From Theionarchaea archaeon (GTDB lineage Archaea > Methanobacteriota_B > Thermococci > Methanofastidiosales > SZ-28-30), in contig JACVGW010000016.1 in assembly GCA_018992565.1 (NCBI GenBank), forward strand, positions 1-36,275: a stretch of 36,275 nucleotides of DNA, read 5' to 3'. A program made the translations under genes and the position numbers. The notes below the pieces were generated by a model. That model saw nothing but the letters and a program-made list of their open reading frames with translations, searched no databases and was not told the origin of the DNA. Position 1 is the stretch's first letter. The number at the start of each line of letters is the position of its first letter. Positions 14,681 through 23,303 of this stretch are shown piece by piece.

Positions 14681-15580
14681 ATGTTGTGCATTCTCTCAGG
14701 TGGAACAGGAACTCCCAAATTGCTCACAGGGATATCTGGCGAGTATGGCGTTATTGTTAACACTGGAGAAGATCTGTGGACTTCTGGAGTATATGTATCT
14801 CCTGATCTTGACACGGTGGTGTATACTCTGGCAGGGCTGGTGGACGATTCCAAATGGTATGGACAGAAGGATGATACCTATTTTTGCCATGAAATGATGA
14901 AATCACTGGGGCACACTGAATTGCTGAAGATTGGTGACAAGGATAGGGGGTTGAAGCTATTCCGAACGTTGCTGGTAAAAGAGGGAACCCCCCTCTCCCA
15001 CGTGACAGAAAAGGTTCTAGCAGCCTTGCATGTTGATGTCCCTGTCTTTCCCATGTCAGATGATAGGGTGACCACTCAAATCTATACTGATGATGAAGTT
15101 TTGACATTCCATGAATTCTGGGTATCTAGGAGGGCGCAGGTTACAGTGACCAATGTCGAATACTGCGGTATCGAGACGGCACGTCCTGTAGAAAAAGCTC
15201 TTATTCTGATGAAAGAGTCAGACGCAGTCCTGGTGGGCCCATCCAATCCCGTGACTTCCATTGGTCCTATTATTGGAATGAAAGGATACCGCGATATCCT
15301 TCGTAAGAAAGTGGTAGTAGGAATATCACCCATGGTGGGCGAAGCTCCATTCTCGGGCCCCACAGCAGTGCTCATGAGAGGACTGGGAATAGAGACCAAC
15401 TGCGTGGGCGTGGCTGAGATGTACCAGGACTTCCTCGATGTACTTATCATTCATAAAACAGACAAGGAGTACAAGCCAGAACTGGAAGATATGGGTCTCA
15501 CCGTTTATACTGAAGATATATTGCTGGACTCTCTGGAGAAGAAGAGAGCGTTATGGAAAGTGCTGGAAGGGATTGTGTGA
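14681..15580 (+). CDS. cofD: CofD: 2-phospho-L-lactate transferase (F420 synthesis)
   Basis: 299 residues, normal length. CofD joins the phospholactyl group of LPPG (or its enolpyruvyl equivalent) to Fo, giving F420-0. Seen: the N-terminal 'LSGGTGTPKLLTGI', then 'VNTGEDLWTSGVYVSPDLDTVVYTLAG', 'GDKDRGLKLFRT' and 'LVGPSNPVTSIGPIIGM'. It begins directly after the aspS stop and overlaps the next gene by 4 nt. F420 is the hydride carrier for the reductive C1 pathway whose first enzymes are encoded downstream. Confidence 0.94.
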   Translation: MLCILSGGTGTPKLLTGISGEYGVIVNTGEDLWTSGVYVSPDLDTVVYTLAGLVDDSKWYGQKDDTYFCHEMMKSLGHTELLKIGDKDRGLKLFRTLLVKEGTPLSHVTEKVLAALHVDVPVFPMSDDRVTTQIYTDDEVLTFHEFWVSRRAQVTVTNVEYCGIETARPVEKALILMKESDAVLVGPSNPVTSIGPIIGMKGYRDILRKKVVVGISPMVGEAPFSGPTAVLMRGLGIETNCVGVAEMYQDFLDVLIIHKTDKEYKPELEDMGLTVYTEDILLDSLEKKRALWKVLEGIV

Positions 15581-16320
15581 CGTTCAATCTGAGGTTGAGA
15601 CATCCTTCTGTTCTAGCAGCCATGGCAGGGCGAAACGATGGTAAATTCTGCAGGACTATTGGGGCACTGGGTGTGGGAATGGTAACGATTGGGGGGATCA
15701 GTGTCGACCAAAAGAGCATGACAGCCTCACGCAAAATGGTGGAGAGGGGACGCCATGAATTCCTCTTTGATGACCTCTATTCCTTCCTGGAAGAGAATAT
15801 TCCAGTGGCTACAGAGACTGGAGCTGTGATTTCAGTGAATATCCGGTCTGCGACGGTGGCAGGGTATGTAGAAGCTGCTCACTACATCCAGGATTCTGGC
15901 TGTGTCGTGGAGATCAATGCGCACTGCAGACAGCGGGAAATGATGGTAATAGGGGCAGGACAGTCATTATTGAAAGACCTCCACAAGCTCAAAAGTATTG
16001 TGGACGAATTGGAGAGTACAGGAATTACTCCCCTCATCAAATTCAGGGGGAATGTCGAACCAGAGCCCTTGATTTTGGAGACAGTCCACCCTCAGGCTGT
16101 ACACATTGATGCGTACAGGGAAGGGGAGAAAGGATTTGATTTCTCCATTTTTGACAGAATTTTAGGACATGACTGCTTCAAGATTGGAAATAATTCTGTC
16201 AATACACCTGATGTAGCTTTGAAGGTCTTAAAAGTCTGTGATGCTTTTTCATTTGCCCAGATTGCCTGGAATCACACAGCCGTGAAGGCTCTGGTAGATG
16301 CTGTCCCCCTGAACCTATAA
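15577..16320 (+). CDS. dihydrouridine-synthase-like TIM-barrel protein
   Basis: 247 residues from GTG at 15577, which overlaps the cofD stop (GTGA) and has GGAAGGG just upstream; ATG at 15553 is the alternative. A (beta/alpha)8 flavoprotein fold is suggested by 'VVEINAHCRQREMMVIGAGQSLLKDLHKLKSIVDEL' and 'PLIKFRGNVEPEP', which parallel the 'EINxGCPxxxV...G..LL.....V' and 'VKxR' segments of dihydrouridine synthases and dihydroorotate dehydrogenases. The catalytic-type Cys of the Dus loop position is Cys in 'AHCRQRE', as in the family. Related archaeal proteins have no firm function. It may modify tRNA or, given cofD next door, act in cofactor metabolism; both are guesses. Confidence 0.8.
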   Translation: MTFNLRLRHPSVLAAMAGRNDGKFCRTIGALGVGMVTIGGISVDQKSMTASRKMVERGRHEFLFDDLYSFLEENIPVATETGAVISVNIRSATVAGYVEAAHYIQDSGCVVEINAHCRQREMMVIGAGQSLLKDLHKLKSIVDELESTGITPLIKFRGNVEPEPLILETVHPQAVHIDAYREGEKGFDFSIFDRILGHDCFKIGNNSVNTPDVALKVLKVCDAFSFAQIAWNHTAVKALVDAVPLNL

Positions 16321-16797
16321 TTTTAGATCGGTGAGTTTCTGCTGTCCTTCTTTGGCCAAGAATACTCTGTTAAGCCATTTCTTGAGGGCTGCCATTTTCT
16401 CTCCAATCCTGCCCCGAGCATACACAACTGGACAGGGTGCAATGAGTTCTATTCCTTCTATGGCCCGCATGTACTCCTTACCAAGGACGACAAAGACTTC
16501 TTTGTACGTCTTTCCTGAGATGAGATCCTTGAGGTCGTCCATGATTTCTGGATGAAGAACTGCGGCTCTTTTTCTCGTCATACGGATATCATAGAGATCT
16601 ATGTACTCATCTGAGGTGATGAGTCCATAGCGGGCAGAGACAATCGCTATATCCATGTTGTCAGGAAAACCCTTTTCCCGGTTGAACTTCTTAATCACCT
16701 TGAAGTTGACTCCCTCATACCTGTCCAGTGCCTTCATGGGGAAAGGAGAGGTATTCTTCCTGTCAGAACATCCGACAACAAGGAGATAAGAGGACAT
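16315..16797 (-). CDS. DUF6884-like archaeal protein
   Basis: 160 residues from the ATG at 16797. Typical marks are the opening 'LLVVGCSDRKNTSP', 'IVSARYGLITSDEYIDLYDIRMTRKRAA' and 'VVLGKEYMRAIEGI'. I place it near the DUF6884/YaaA-like group, which is linked by context to DNA or RNA transactions but without a proven reaction. The open frame extends to 16863, but the bidirectional TATA box near 16873 would start transcription near 16850, so the Met at 16863 is outside the message; the first Met within it is at 16845. It ends convergent with, and 6 nt inside, the preceding TIM-barrel gene. Confidence 0.75.
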   Translation of the reverse strand: MSSYLLVVGCSDRKNTSPFPMKALDRYEGVNFKVIKKFNREKGFPDNMDIAIVSARYGLITSDEYIDLYDIRMTRKRAAVLHPEIMDDLKDLISGKTYKEVFVVLGKEYMRAIEGIELIAPCPVVYARGRIGEKMAALKKWLNRVFLAKEGQQKLTDLKL

Positions 16798-16868
16798 ACT
16801 GTCAGCCACGTGCTGTGCTTTATATGGTTTTCCCAGAACAACCATGTTTAACTTTGTAAACACACAGA

Positions 16869-16878
16869 TTTATAAAAA
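16869..16878. promoter_or_regulatory. shared bidirectional TATA box
   Basis: ttataaaaaa serves fwdD on the plus strand, 26 nt before its ATG (leaderless), and, read backwards as tttataaat, the divergent DUF6884-like gene. One element for two directions means the fwd operon and this gene may compete for transcription factors. Confidence 0.5.
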
Positions 16879-16898
16879 ATGCGTGTGTACTATCTTTC

Positions 16899-17282
16899 AT
16901 GAAGATCGTTTTGTTGAGTGGCAGAACTACCAAGCAAGGAGTTGCTGCAGAGATTGGAAAGACTTCTGATGACTACCTTCAAAATGTGGCGGTGATACAG
17001 CTGAATCCAGCTCTCATGGACCAGATGGGAGTGAAAGACGGAGACAGGATTGAGGTCAAGACACTCCATGGTTCCGCCGTGGTCATGTGCCATAAATCCG
17101 ACATCGAGGAGAACATGGGATTCATCCCGTATGGCCCGTGGGCCAACCTGCTCATTGGCAGTGAAACCCAGGGCACTGGGATGCCCGATTCCAAAGGAAC
17201 TGAGGCAGAAATAGAGAAGACAGACAAGAATGTTGAATCAGTGGATGAGTTACTAACCAGGATTGTGGAGGGGCGCAAATGA
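16899..17282 (+). CDS. fwdD: formylmethanofuran dehydrogenase subunit D
   Basis: 127 residues. Subunit D is the molybdopterin-dinucleotide-binding domain that is separate in Fwd/Fmd and fused at the C-terminus in other molybdopterin enzymes. Seen: 'IQLNPALMDQMGVKDGDRIEVKT' and 'GFIPYGPWANLLIGSETQGTGMPDSKG'. First gene of fwdD-B-A-ftr-fwdC, with 4-nt overlap into fwdB. Whether the metal is Mo or W cannot be told from sequence, so fmd and fwd symbols are equally apt. Confidence 0.93.
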   Translation: MKIVLLSGRTTKQGVAAEIGKTSDDYLQNVAVIQLNPALMDQMGVKDGDRIEVKTLHGSAVVMCHKSDIEENMGFIPYGPWANLLIGSETQGTGMPDSKGTEAEIEKTDKNVESVDELLTRIVEGRK

Positions 17283-18523
17283 TCCATGAAAATGTGGTTT
17301 GTCCATTTTGCGGCTGCTTGTGTGATGATATTGTGGTGACCACAGAGGATAACCAGATAACTGACGTCAAGAATGCGTGCGCCATCTCCAAGTCAAAGTT
17401 TTTGAACCATCATGTCAACATGCTGGAATCTGCTCTCGTTGATGGCAAGGAAGTTTCAATGGATGAAGCTGTGGATAGGGCAACAGAAATCCTCAGCAGT
17501 GCAGATAACCCCCTGATTTACGGACTATCTTCCACAGAATGCGAGGCCCAGAGACATGCTATCCACCTGGCCGAACTTCTGGGGGCAACCATTGATCAGA
17601 CAGCATCAGTCTGTCACGGGCCTACAATCCTGGGTACTCAAGATGCAGGGTGTGTTAAGTGCACCCTAGGAGAAGTGAAGAACAGGGCAGATCTCATCAT
17701 ATACTGGGGATGTAACCCAGCTGAAGCCCATATCAGGCATTTCAGGCGGTATTCTGTGTTTCCTGAAGGGTTGTTTCGAAAGGGCAGGAATGAGCGAGAG
17801 GTGGTGGTGGTGGATGTAAGAGCCACTGCTTCAGCCCGCATCGCAACTACGTTTGTAAAAACCGAGCCGGGAACTGATTTCGAAAATATATCTCTCATGC
17901 GCGCGTACCTGAAAGGCAAGAGAGATTCGTTACCTGATGAATTGCGAGATTTGGTAGAGAAGATGAAAACCTGCACATTCGGCATTATATTCTTTGGACT
18001 GGGGTTGACTATGTCCAAGGGAAAGCACCTCAACGTGGACGCTGCTCTCAGGCTGGTACGTGACTTGAATGAATTTACCAAATTCTCTATTACTCCCATG
18101 CGTGGACACTACAATGTTACGGGCGCAGGGTCAACCATGGCATGGGTAACAGGATATCCTTTTTCAGTAAACTTCGCTCTGGGATACCCCCTGTCAAATC
18201 CTGGAGAGTTTTCCGCAGTGGACGTTTTGGCCAGAAAAGAATGCGACGCAGCATTGATTATTGCTTCTGATCCTGCTGCCAATTTCCCTGCAGAAGCCTG
18301 GAAGCACCTTGCAGACATTCCCACCATAGTCATGGATCCCAAGGTGAGTCTCACCACCAGAATTGCCAAGGTGTCGATTCCTGTCGCCACTGCAGGAATA
18401 GAAGCAGAGGGAACTGCATATCGCATGGATGGAATCCCACTGCGGCTAAAAAAGATCGTACAGACTTCACGGCCATCAGATGCTGCTGTATTAACCAAGA
18501 TGATTGAAAAGGTGAGGGCATGA
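17279..18523 (+). CDS. fwdB: formylmethanofuran dehydrogenase subunit B (catalytic)
   Basis: 414 residues. Subunit B holds the Mo/W-bis-pyranopterin that reduces CO2 to formate within the complex. The [4Fe-4S] ligands are Cys8, 11, 15 and 34 ('CPFCGCLCDD', 'NACAI'). The metal ligand is Cys112 in 'TASVCHGPTILGTQDAG'; in some methanogens this is selenocysteine, here it is encoded as Cys (TGT). Other family marks are 'YWGCNPAEAHIRHFRRYS' and 'MRGHYNVTGAG'. Overlaps fwdD and fwdA by 4 nt each. Confidence 0.95.
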   Translation: MIHENVVCPFCGCLCDDIVVTTEDNQITDVKNACAISKSKFLNHHVNMLESALVDGKEVSMDEAVDRATEILSSADNPLIYGLSSTECEAQRHAIHLAELLGATIDQTASVCHGPTILGTQDAGCVKCTLGEVKNRADLIIYWGCNPAEAHIRHFRRYSVFPEGLFRKGRNEREVVVVDVRATASARIATTFVKTEPGTDFENISLMRAYLKGKRDSLPDELRDLVEKMKTCTFGIIFFGLGLTMSKGKHLNVDAALRLVRDLNEFTKFSITPMRGHYNVTGAGSTMAWVTGYPFSVNFALGYPLSNPGEFSAVDVLARKECDAALIIASDPAANFPAEAWKHLADIPTIVMDPKVSLTTRIAKVSIPVATAGIEAEGTAYRMDGIPLRLKKIVQTSRPSDAAVLTKMIEKVRA

Positions 18524-20139
18524 TCATAAGAAATGGAACAGTACACGATCCTGCCAATAATATTAATGGCGAAAAGATGGATATTTTTGTTGAAAAAGGA
18601 AAAATAGTAGATGAATCAGATCTAAAAGATACAAGAGAAATCGACGCTTCTGGGCTGCTGGTCATGCCCGGAGGTGTGGAAATCCACACACATATTGCAG
18701 GAAGTAAGGTAAATATTGCCAGGATTATGCGACCTGAAGACCACAGAAAAGACGTTGTCAAGAAGACGCAATACAGGAGGAGCGGAACGGGATATACTGT
18801 CCCCACGACCTTCACCATTGGGTACCGGTATGCAGAAATGGGATACACAACTGTGTGGGAAGCTGCAACACCCCCCTTGGGGGCACGTCATTCTCATGAA
18901 GAGCTCATGGATATTCCTCTTGTAGATAAGGGGATTTTTACCTTGATGGGCTCCAACTACTTTGTGCTCAAGTACACAGAAGAAGGAGAGTTCGAGAAGT
19001 TGAAGAATTTCGTGGCCTGGCTTCTCTATGCCACAAGAGGGTATGCAGTGAAGATCGTCAACCCAGGAGGTGTGGAAAACTGGAAGTGGGGAAAGAATGT
19101 TAATTCTCTGGATGATACAGTCCAGAACTTTAATGTGACTCCCAGAGAGATCCTGAAAAACCTGGCAAGGGCAGCAGATGAACTCCACCTCCCACATTCT
19201 ATTCACATCCACTGCAATAACCTGGGGTCTCCCGGCAACTATGCTATAACCAAGGAGACTATTGAGATGCTGGCTCCATACAGACGGCATATAACCCACA
19301 TACAGTTCAATTCATATGCAGGAGAGGATTGGGCCACCTTCACATCAGGAGGAAGCGACATAGCTGCTGTCCTCAACAAATCGAAGAACGTCACCTGTGA
19401 TGTGGGCCAGGTTATCTTTGGGGATGCCACCACCATGACAGCTGATGGTCCCTGGCAGCACACGCTCTTCAAGCTCAGCGGGAACAAGTGGGCCAACTCA
19501 GATGTGGAAATGGAAACAGGAGCAGGTATTGTCCCCTACAAGTTCAAGAAGAAGAATGTAGTCAATGCGATCCAGTGGAGCATAGGACTCGAAGTCCTGC
19601 TCCTGACAAAAGATCCCTACAAGGTCTTCCTCACCACAGATCACCCCAATGCAGGTCCCTTCTACTTCTATCCTCACGTCATGGAACTTTTAATGAGTAA
19701 GAAAAAACGGGAGGAAATGATAGAGAAAGTCCACCCCCTGGTGAAAGAACGTTCAGCACTCTCGTCCATAGACAGAGAATACACCTTATCTGACATAGCA
19801 GTCGTCACCAGAGCAGGAACAGCACAAGCACTGGGCATGACTGCCAAGGGACACCTGGGGGCAGGTGCTGACGCTGATATCTCCATATACAATTTTGATG
19901 AAGAGAACATTCAAAAGAGCTTCCAGAAGGCAGCCTACACCATCAAGGATGGAGTGATCGTGGTAAAAGATGGCAATGTAGTGGCAGATTACATGGGTAG
20001 AACGTACATATTGGATGTGAAGGCAGACCTCTCTGAAGAGGAAAAACGAATATTCTCCAAGTACTATACAGTCCAGCTTGCCAATTATCCAGTGGAGGAT
20101 GCATATCTTCCCCGGAAGGAGGTGGTGACATGCGCATAA
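18520..20139 (+). CDS. fwdA: formylmethanofuran dehydrogenase subunit A (amidohydrolase)
   Basis: 539 residues. Subunit A condenses formate with methanofuran at a binuclear zinc centre. The amidohydrolase ligands are all present: His56 and His58 in 'VEIHTHIAG', the carboxylated Lys178 in 'RGYAVKIVNPGG' (the same number as in the known Methanothermobacter structure), His229/His231 in 'HSIHIHCNN', and Asp374 in 'TTDHPNAGPF'. The TIM barrel ends with the typical 'GHLGAGADADISIYNF' beta sandwich. GGTGA stands 4 nt before its ATG. Overlaps ftr by 10 nt. Confidence 0.96.
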   Translation: MIIRNGTVHDPANNINGEKMDIFVEKGKIVDESDLKDTREIDASGLLVMPGGVEIHTHIAGSKVNIARIMRPEDHRKDVVKKTQYRRSGTGYTVPTTFTIGYRYAEMGYTTVWEAATPPLGARHSHEELMDIPLVDKGIFTLMGSNYFVLKYTEEGEFEKLKNFVAWLLYATRGYAVKIVNPGGVENWKWGKNVNSLDDTVQNFNVTPREILKNLARAADELHLPHSIHIHCNNLGSPGNYAITKETIEMLAPYRRHITHIQFNSYAGEDWATFTSGGSDIAAVLNKSKNVTCDVGQVIFGDATTMTADGPWQHTLFKLSGNKWANSDVEMETGAGIVPYKFKKKNVVNAIQWSIGLEVLLLTKDPYKVFLTTDHPNAGPFYFYPHVMELLMSKKKREEMIEKVHPLVKERSALSSIDREYTLSDIAVVTRAGTAQALGMTAKGHLGAGADADISIYNFDEENIQKSFQKAAYTIKDGVIVVKDGNVVADYMGRTYILDVKADLSEEEKRIFSKYYTVQLANYPVEDAYLPRKEVVTCA

Positions 20140-21029
20140 ACGACGTTGAAATTGTAGACACCTTTGCAGAAGCCTTTAAAATGTATGCCTCACGCGTGCT
20201 TGTCACTGCCATCAATGAAGAATGGGCCATGAACTCCGCCTCTACAGTAGCGGGGTTTGGAACGTCAGTGATCATGTGTGGATGTGAGGCAGGTATTGAA
20301 GGAGCTACCATGGAGACTCCTGATGGCAGGCCGGGAGTAAATATTCTCCTATTCGCCAACTCTACCAAGGACCTGGGAGACCAGTTGATGCGCCGGATTG
20401 GTCAGTGCGTCATGACTTCCCCGACGTCAGCCTGTTTTAACAACTTACTGGGAGAGAAGGAGTTTGTGGTGGGAGGACAACTCCGGTACTTTGGGGATGG
20501 ATTCCAGATCTCAAAACGACTGAACCCCACTCCCGAATACCCCAAGGGACGGCGGTTCTGGAGAATTCCTGTCATGGGCGGGGAATTCTTATGTGAAGAA
20601 ACCTTCCAGGCTGCCAAGGCAGTAGGTGGAGGTAATTTCCTGATAATAGGGAGAGGTATTGAACCTGTGCTGGAAGCTTCAGGAAAAGCAGTGCAGGCAA
20701 TTCGAGAGGTACCATGTGTCATTGCTCCCTTTCCCGGGGGTGTGGTTCGTTCAGGCAGCAAGGTAGGTTCCAGGTACAAGTTCCTTGCAGCTTCCACCAA
20801 TACTGCGTATTGTCCCATGGTCAAGTCTCAGGTAGAGTCAGACCTCACCGAAGAAGAAAATTGTGTCCTGGAAATCGTCATCGATGCAGTTGATATCGAA
20901 TCCATGAACAAGGCCATGCACGAGGGTATCCATGCTGCCTGTACTACTGAAGGTGTCACCCGGATTTCTGCAGGAAATTATGGTGGAAATTTAGGCAAGT
21001 ACATTATCAACTTGAAAGAGGTGATCTAA
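20130..21029 (+). CDS. ftr: formylmethanofuran:tetrahydromethanopterin formyltransferase
   Basis: 299 residues, the usual Ftr length. It moves the formyl group from methanofuran to tetrahydromethanopterin in the cytoplasm. Seen: 'MRINDVEIVDTFAEAFKMYASRVLVTA', 'GFGTSVIMCGCEAGIEG', 'ETPDGRPG' and 'CTTEGVTRISAGNYGGNLGKY'. It sits inside the dehydrogenase operon between fwdA and fwdC, with a one-base junction to fwdC, so the two enzymes are made together and direct channelling or a shared complex is plausible. Confidence 0.96.
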   Translation: MRINDVEIVDTFAEAFKMYASRVLVTAINEEWAMNSASTVAGFGTSVIMCGCEAGIEGATMETPDGRPGVNILLFANSTKDLGDQLMRRIGQCVMTSPTSACFNNLLGEKEFVVGGQLRYFGDGFQISKRLNPTPEYPKGRRFWRIPVMGGEFLCEETFQAAKAVGGGNFLIIGRGIEPVLEASGKAVQAIREVPCVIAPFPGGVVRSGSKVGSRYKFLAASTNTAYCPMVKSQVESDLTEEENCVLEIVIDAVDIESMNKAMHEGIHAACTTEGVTRISAGNYGGNLGKYIINLKEVI

Positions 21030-21835
21030 TGTTCTTGAATCCTTTGTTGAAGACTGCTATCCCCGTGACAGCTCCCTGTATAGCCCCTGATTGTTTTTCG
21101 GGAAAATCTGTGAAGGAAATCAAGGCCCTGACAGTCTACTACGGGAATAAGGAGAAACATCTCCAGGACCTGTTTGACATCAAGGATGACGGCCAGGATG
21201 TGATAACCCTTGGTTCTGTTCCCACAGTCAAGTACATTGGGAAAGGAATGACTGCAGGGTCTATTGTGGTAAAAGGCGATGCGGGAATGCACCTGGGTGC
21301 TGAAATGAAAGGTGGCCGTATTACGGTTGAGGGAAGTGTCTCTGACTGGGCAGGTGCTGAAATGAAAGGTGGAGAAATCTTCATCGCCGGGAACGCGGGT
21401 CACTGCCTGGGTGGAGCCTACAGAGGAAGCAAATCAGGAATGAACAAAGGGCTGATTGTAGTGAAGGGGAATGCAGGAACCGAAGTGGGAGGACTGATGA
21501 AGAAGGGCATCATCGTGGTAGAGGGAACCCTTGGAGATGCAGCGGGCTGCAATATGAAAGGAGGAACTCTCATCTGCTACGGACGTCCTGGTGACAGGCT
21601 GGGCGCCTTCATGCAGAGAGGAAGCATCGTGCTCTATGAGAGCCCTTACCTCTTGCCCACATTCACCTACAATGCGGTATACAACCCCACCTGGCTGCGT
21701 GTATTCCTGCGAGAGCTTGCAAAGACTCCCTACAAGATACCCATTACCCAGGGCCACATAGAAGGAGCTTACAGGAGGTATAATGGGGACATTTCTGAAT
21801 TGGGAAAAGGAGAAATCCTTGTCTTTCAGGGATAA
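21029..21835 (+). CDS. fwdC: formylmethanofuran dehydrogenase subunit C
   Basis: 268 residues. Subunit C is a right-handed beta-helix related to the C-terminal domain of glutamate synthase. Repeats with G-x-x-G-x-x-M-K-G-G are plain from about residue 72 to 205 ('GAEMKGGRITVEGSVSDWAGAEMKGG', 'GGLMKKGIIVVEG'). GGTGA stands 4 nt before its ATG. Last gene of the operon; no polyferredoxin (fwdF/G) follows, so the electron partner must be encoded elsewhere. Confidence 0.94.
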   Translation: MFLNPLLKTAIPVTAPCIAPDCFSGKSVKEIKALTVYYGNKEKHLQDLFDIKDDGQDVITLGSVPTVKYIGKGMTAGSIVVKGDAGMHLGAEMKGGRITVEGSVSDWAGAEMKGGEIFIAGNAGHCLGGAYRGSKSGMNKGLIVVKGNAGTEVGGLMKKGIIVVEGTLGDAAGCNMKGGTLICYGRPGDRLGAFMQRGSIVLYESPYLLPTFTYNAVYNPTWLRVFLRELAKTPYKIPITQGHIEGAYRRYNGDISELGKGEILVFQG

Positions 21836-21898
21836 CCTTCCTGTTTTCCTACAGGAGAATCCCCCACAGAACCTTCATACCAGAGTGACACGAAAACC

Positions 21899-21907
21899 TT
21901 TATATGG
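21899..21907 (+). promoter_or_regulatory. TATA box for prefoldin beta
   Basis: tttatatgg, followed 22 nt later by GGTGA and, 4 nt after that, the ATG at 21938. Predicted leader is about 10 nt and starts at the ribosome site. Confidence 0.5.
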
Positions 21908-21937
21908 TATTATCCGGAACAGAATTCAGGTGATTTT

Positions 21938-22291
21938 ATGCAGGAGATTCCTCCTAATGTACAGCATGAAATTCAACAATTTCAACAAGTTGAGCAGCAA
22001 TATCAAATGGTAGTCTCCCAGAAGCAGAAATTGTCAATCGAACTCAACGAGACTACTCTAGCTCTGGAAGAATTGGAAAAAGAGACAGATACTGTTTACA
22101 AGAGCATCGGAAGCATACTGGTTAAATCAAACAAGGAAGACCTCAAGAAAGAGCTGGAAGAGAAAAAAGAGAACCTGGAAGTGAGGACCACCTCCCTGGA
22201 GCGGCAGGAACAGCGACTGTTGGAGAAATTGAAGAACATGCGCGCGAAAATTGAGCAGATGTTGGGTACTGCAGGAGTCCAGGCGGGATGA
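21938..22291 (+). CDS. pfdB: prefoldin beta subunit
   Basis: 117 residues. Prefoldin is a hexameric jellyfish-like chaperone that hands unfolded proteins to the thermosome. The two long coiled-coil helices (about 5-45 and 72-112) and the central hairpin 'TDTVYKSIGSILVKSNKEDLKKELEEKKENL' are typical of the beta subunit. ATGA overlap with the DHH gene, a neighbour pair also seen in other archaea. Confidence 0.94.
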   Translation: MQEIPPNVQHEIQQFQQVEQQYQMVVSQKQKLSIELNETTLALEELEKETDTVYKSIGSILVKSNKEDLKKELEEKKENLEVRTTSLERQEQRLLEKLKNMRAKIEQMLGTAGVQAG

Positions 22292-23268
22292 GAAGTTGTG
22301 TCCTGGATGTACTTGAACGAGAATCCTCGTTTCTCATTCTCATTCATTCCAATGCAGACCCAGATGCTGTAGGGTCTGCAGTTGCGTTGAAAGAGTTTCT
22401 GAAGCTCAAGAATAAGCGAGCCGAGATCTGCTGCCAGAGTGTCAACCGCATGGGCAAGTACCTGCTGAAGAACTTGGGTGAATCTATTGTGAGTGAGGAC
22501 ATACCTGAGGCGGACGCAGTGGTCATACTGGACACAGCCTCCTTGTCCCAGCTGGGGACCTGTGCAGCATATCTGAATGATGATACCAGGACCGTGGTGG
22601 TGATTGACCATCACCGTGAGTCCTCTTTCACCCAGTACGTGTACTTGTGTGAGGACAGAACTTCAACTGCAGAAATCCTGTTTGATTTGCTCCCCCAGAA
22701 AAACAAGAAAATCAACCTGGCACTGCTGGGTGGTATCTTAACAGATACGGGAAACTTCAAGTATGCAACCCGGCAGACATTTCAGACAGTAGAGAAGATT
22801 CTGGGGGAAGGAGTAGAACTCTACGAAGTCTTTGACATGTTCAGTGAACACAAGAATGTACCCAAGAGAATCGCCATCATCAAGGGGTGCCAGAGATCGA
22901 AGCTTCACAAGATTGGGAATTATCTGGTTATTACCACCAAGGTCAATTCTCATGAATCAAGTACTGCAACGTTTTTGACCCAGGTTGCAAATGTGGTTTT
23001 TGTGGCCAATGAGAAGGGAAGTAGAATAATCGCTAAGGCTTCCCAGGACGTTGACATTGATCTGTCCAGAATCATGAAAGAGATTGGTCAGTTGTACAAC
23101 GGGGATGGGGGAGGACACAGGAAAGCTGCAGGTGCTTCAGGAGAGTCCATCAGTGAAGCACTGGATCACTGTGTTGAACTGGTGAGAGCAGCATTATTCA
23201 AGAAGCCGAATCTTCTTCAAGAAACCAAAGATCAGGGTAAGTACAGAGACGCAGATGAGAGCACGTGA
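22288..23268 (+). CDS. DHH family phosphoesterase (nanoRNase/pAp phosphatase-like)
   Basis: 326 residues. DHH enzymes cleave phosphodiesters or phosphomonoesters with two Mn ions; relatives degrade nanoRNA, pAp or cyclic dinucleotides. Motif I is 'HSNADPDAVGSA' (His20, Asn22, Asp24, Asp26), motif II 'VILDTAS', motif III 'VIDHHRE' and motif IV 'TDTGNFKYAT'. The C-terminal DHHA1 domain ends with 'GDGGGHRKAAGASGESI'. No RecJ-like extra domain, so the substrate is probably a short RNA or nucleotide. Translationally coupled to pfdB. Confidence 0.9.
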   Translation: MRSCVLDVLERESSFLILIHSNADPDAVGSAVALKEFLKLKNKRAEICCQSVNRMGKYLLKNLGESIVSEDIPEADAVVILDTASLSQLGTCAAYLNDDTRTVVVIDHHRESSFTQYVYLCEDRTSTAEILFDLLPQKNKKINLALLGGILTDTGNFKYATRQTFQTVEKILGEGVELYEVFDMFSEHKNVPKRIAIIKGCQRSKLHKIGNYLVITTKVNSHESSTATFLTQVANVVFVANEKGSRIIAKASQDVDIDLSRIMKEIGQLYNGDGGGHRKAAGASGESISEALDHCVELVRAALFKKPNLLQETKDQGKYRDADEST

Positions 23269-23286
23269 AGACACAAAGTGAAGGAA

Positions 23287-23302
23287 AGATGAAAAAAGAA
23301 TA
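23287..23302 (-). terminator. T-run terminator of the M29-like gene
   Basis: On the minus strand a run of six T (plus-strand A-run 23291-23296) follows the stop at 23304. It lies between convergent genes and could stop transcription from the right. Confidence 0.4.
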
Positions 23303-23303
23303 G

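Noticed and set aside
17279-18523. selenocysteine in FwdB, HdrA or MvhD parts
   Set aside because: The relevant positions are ordinary Cys codons and there are no internal in-frame TGA codons.
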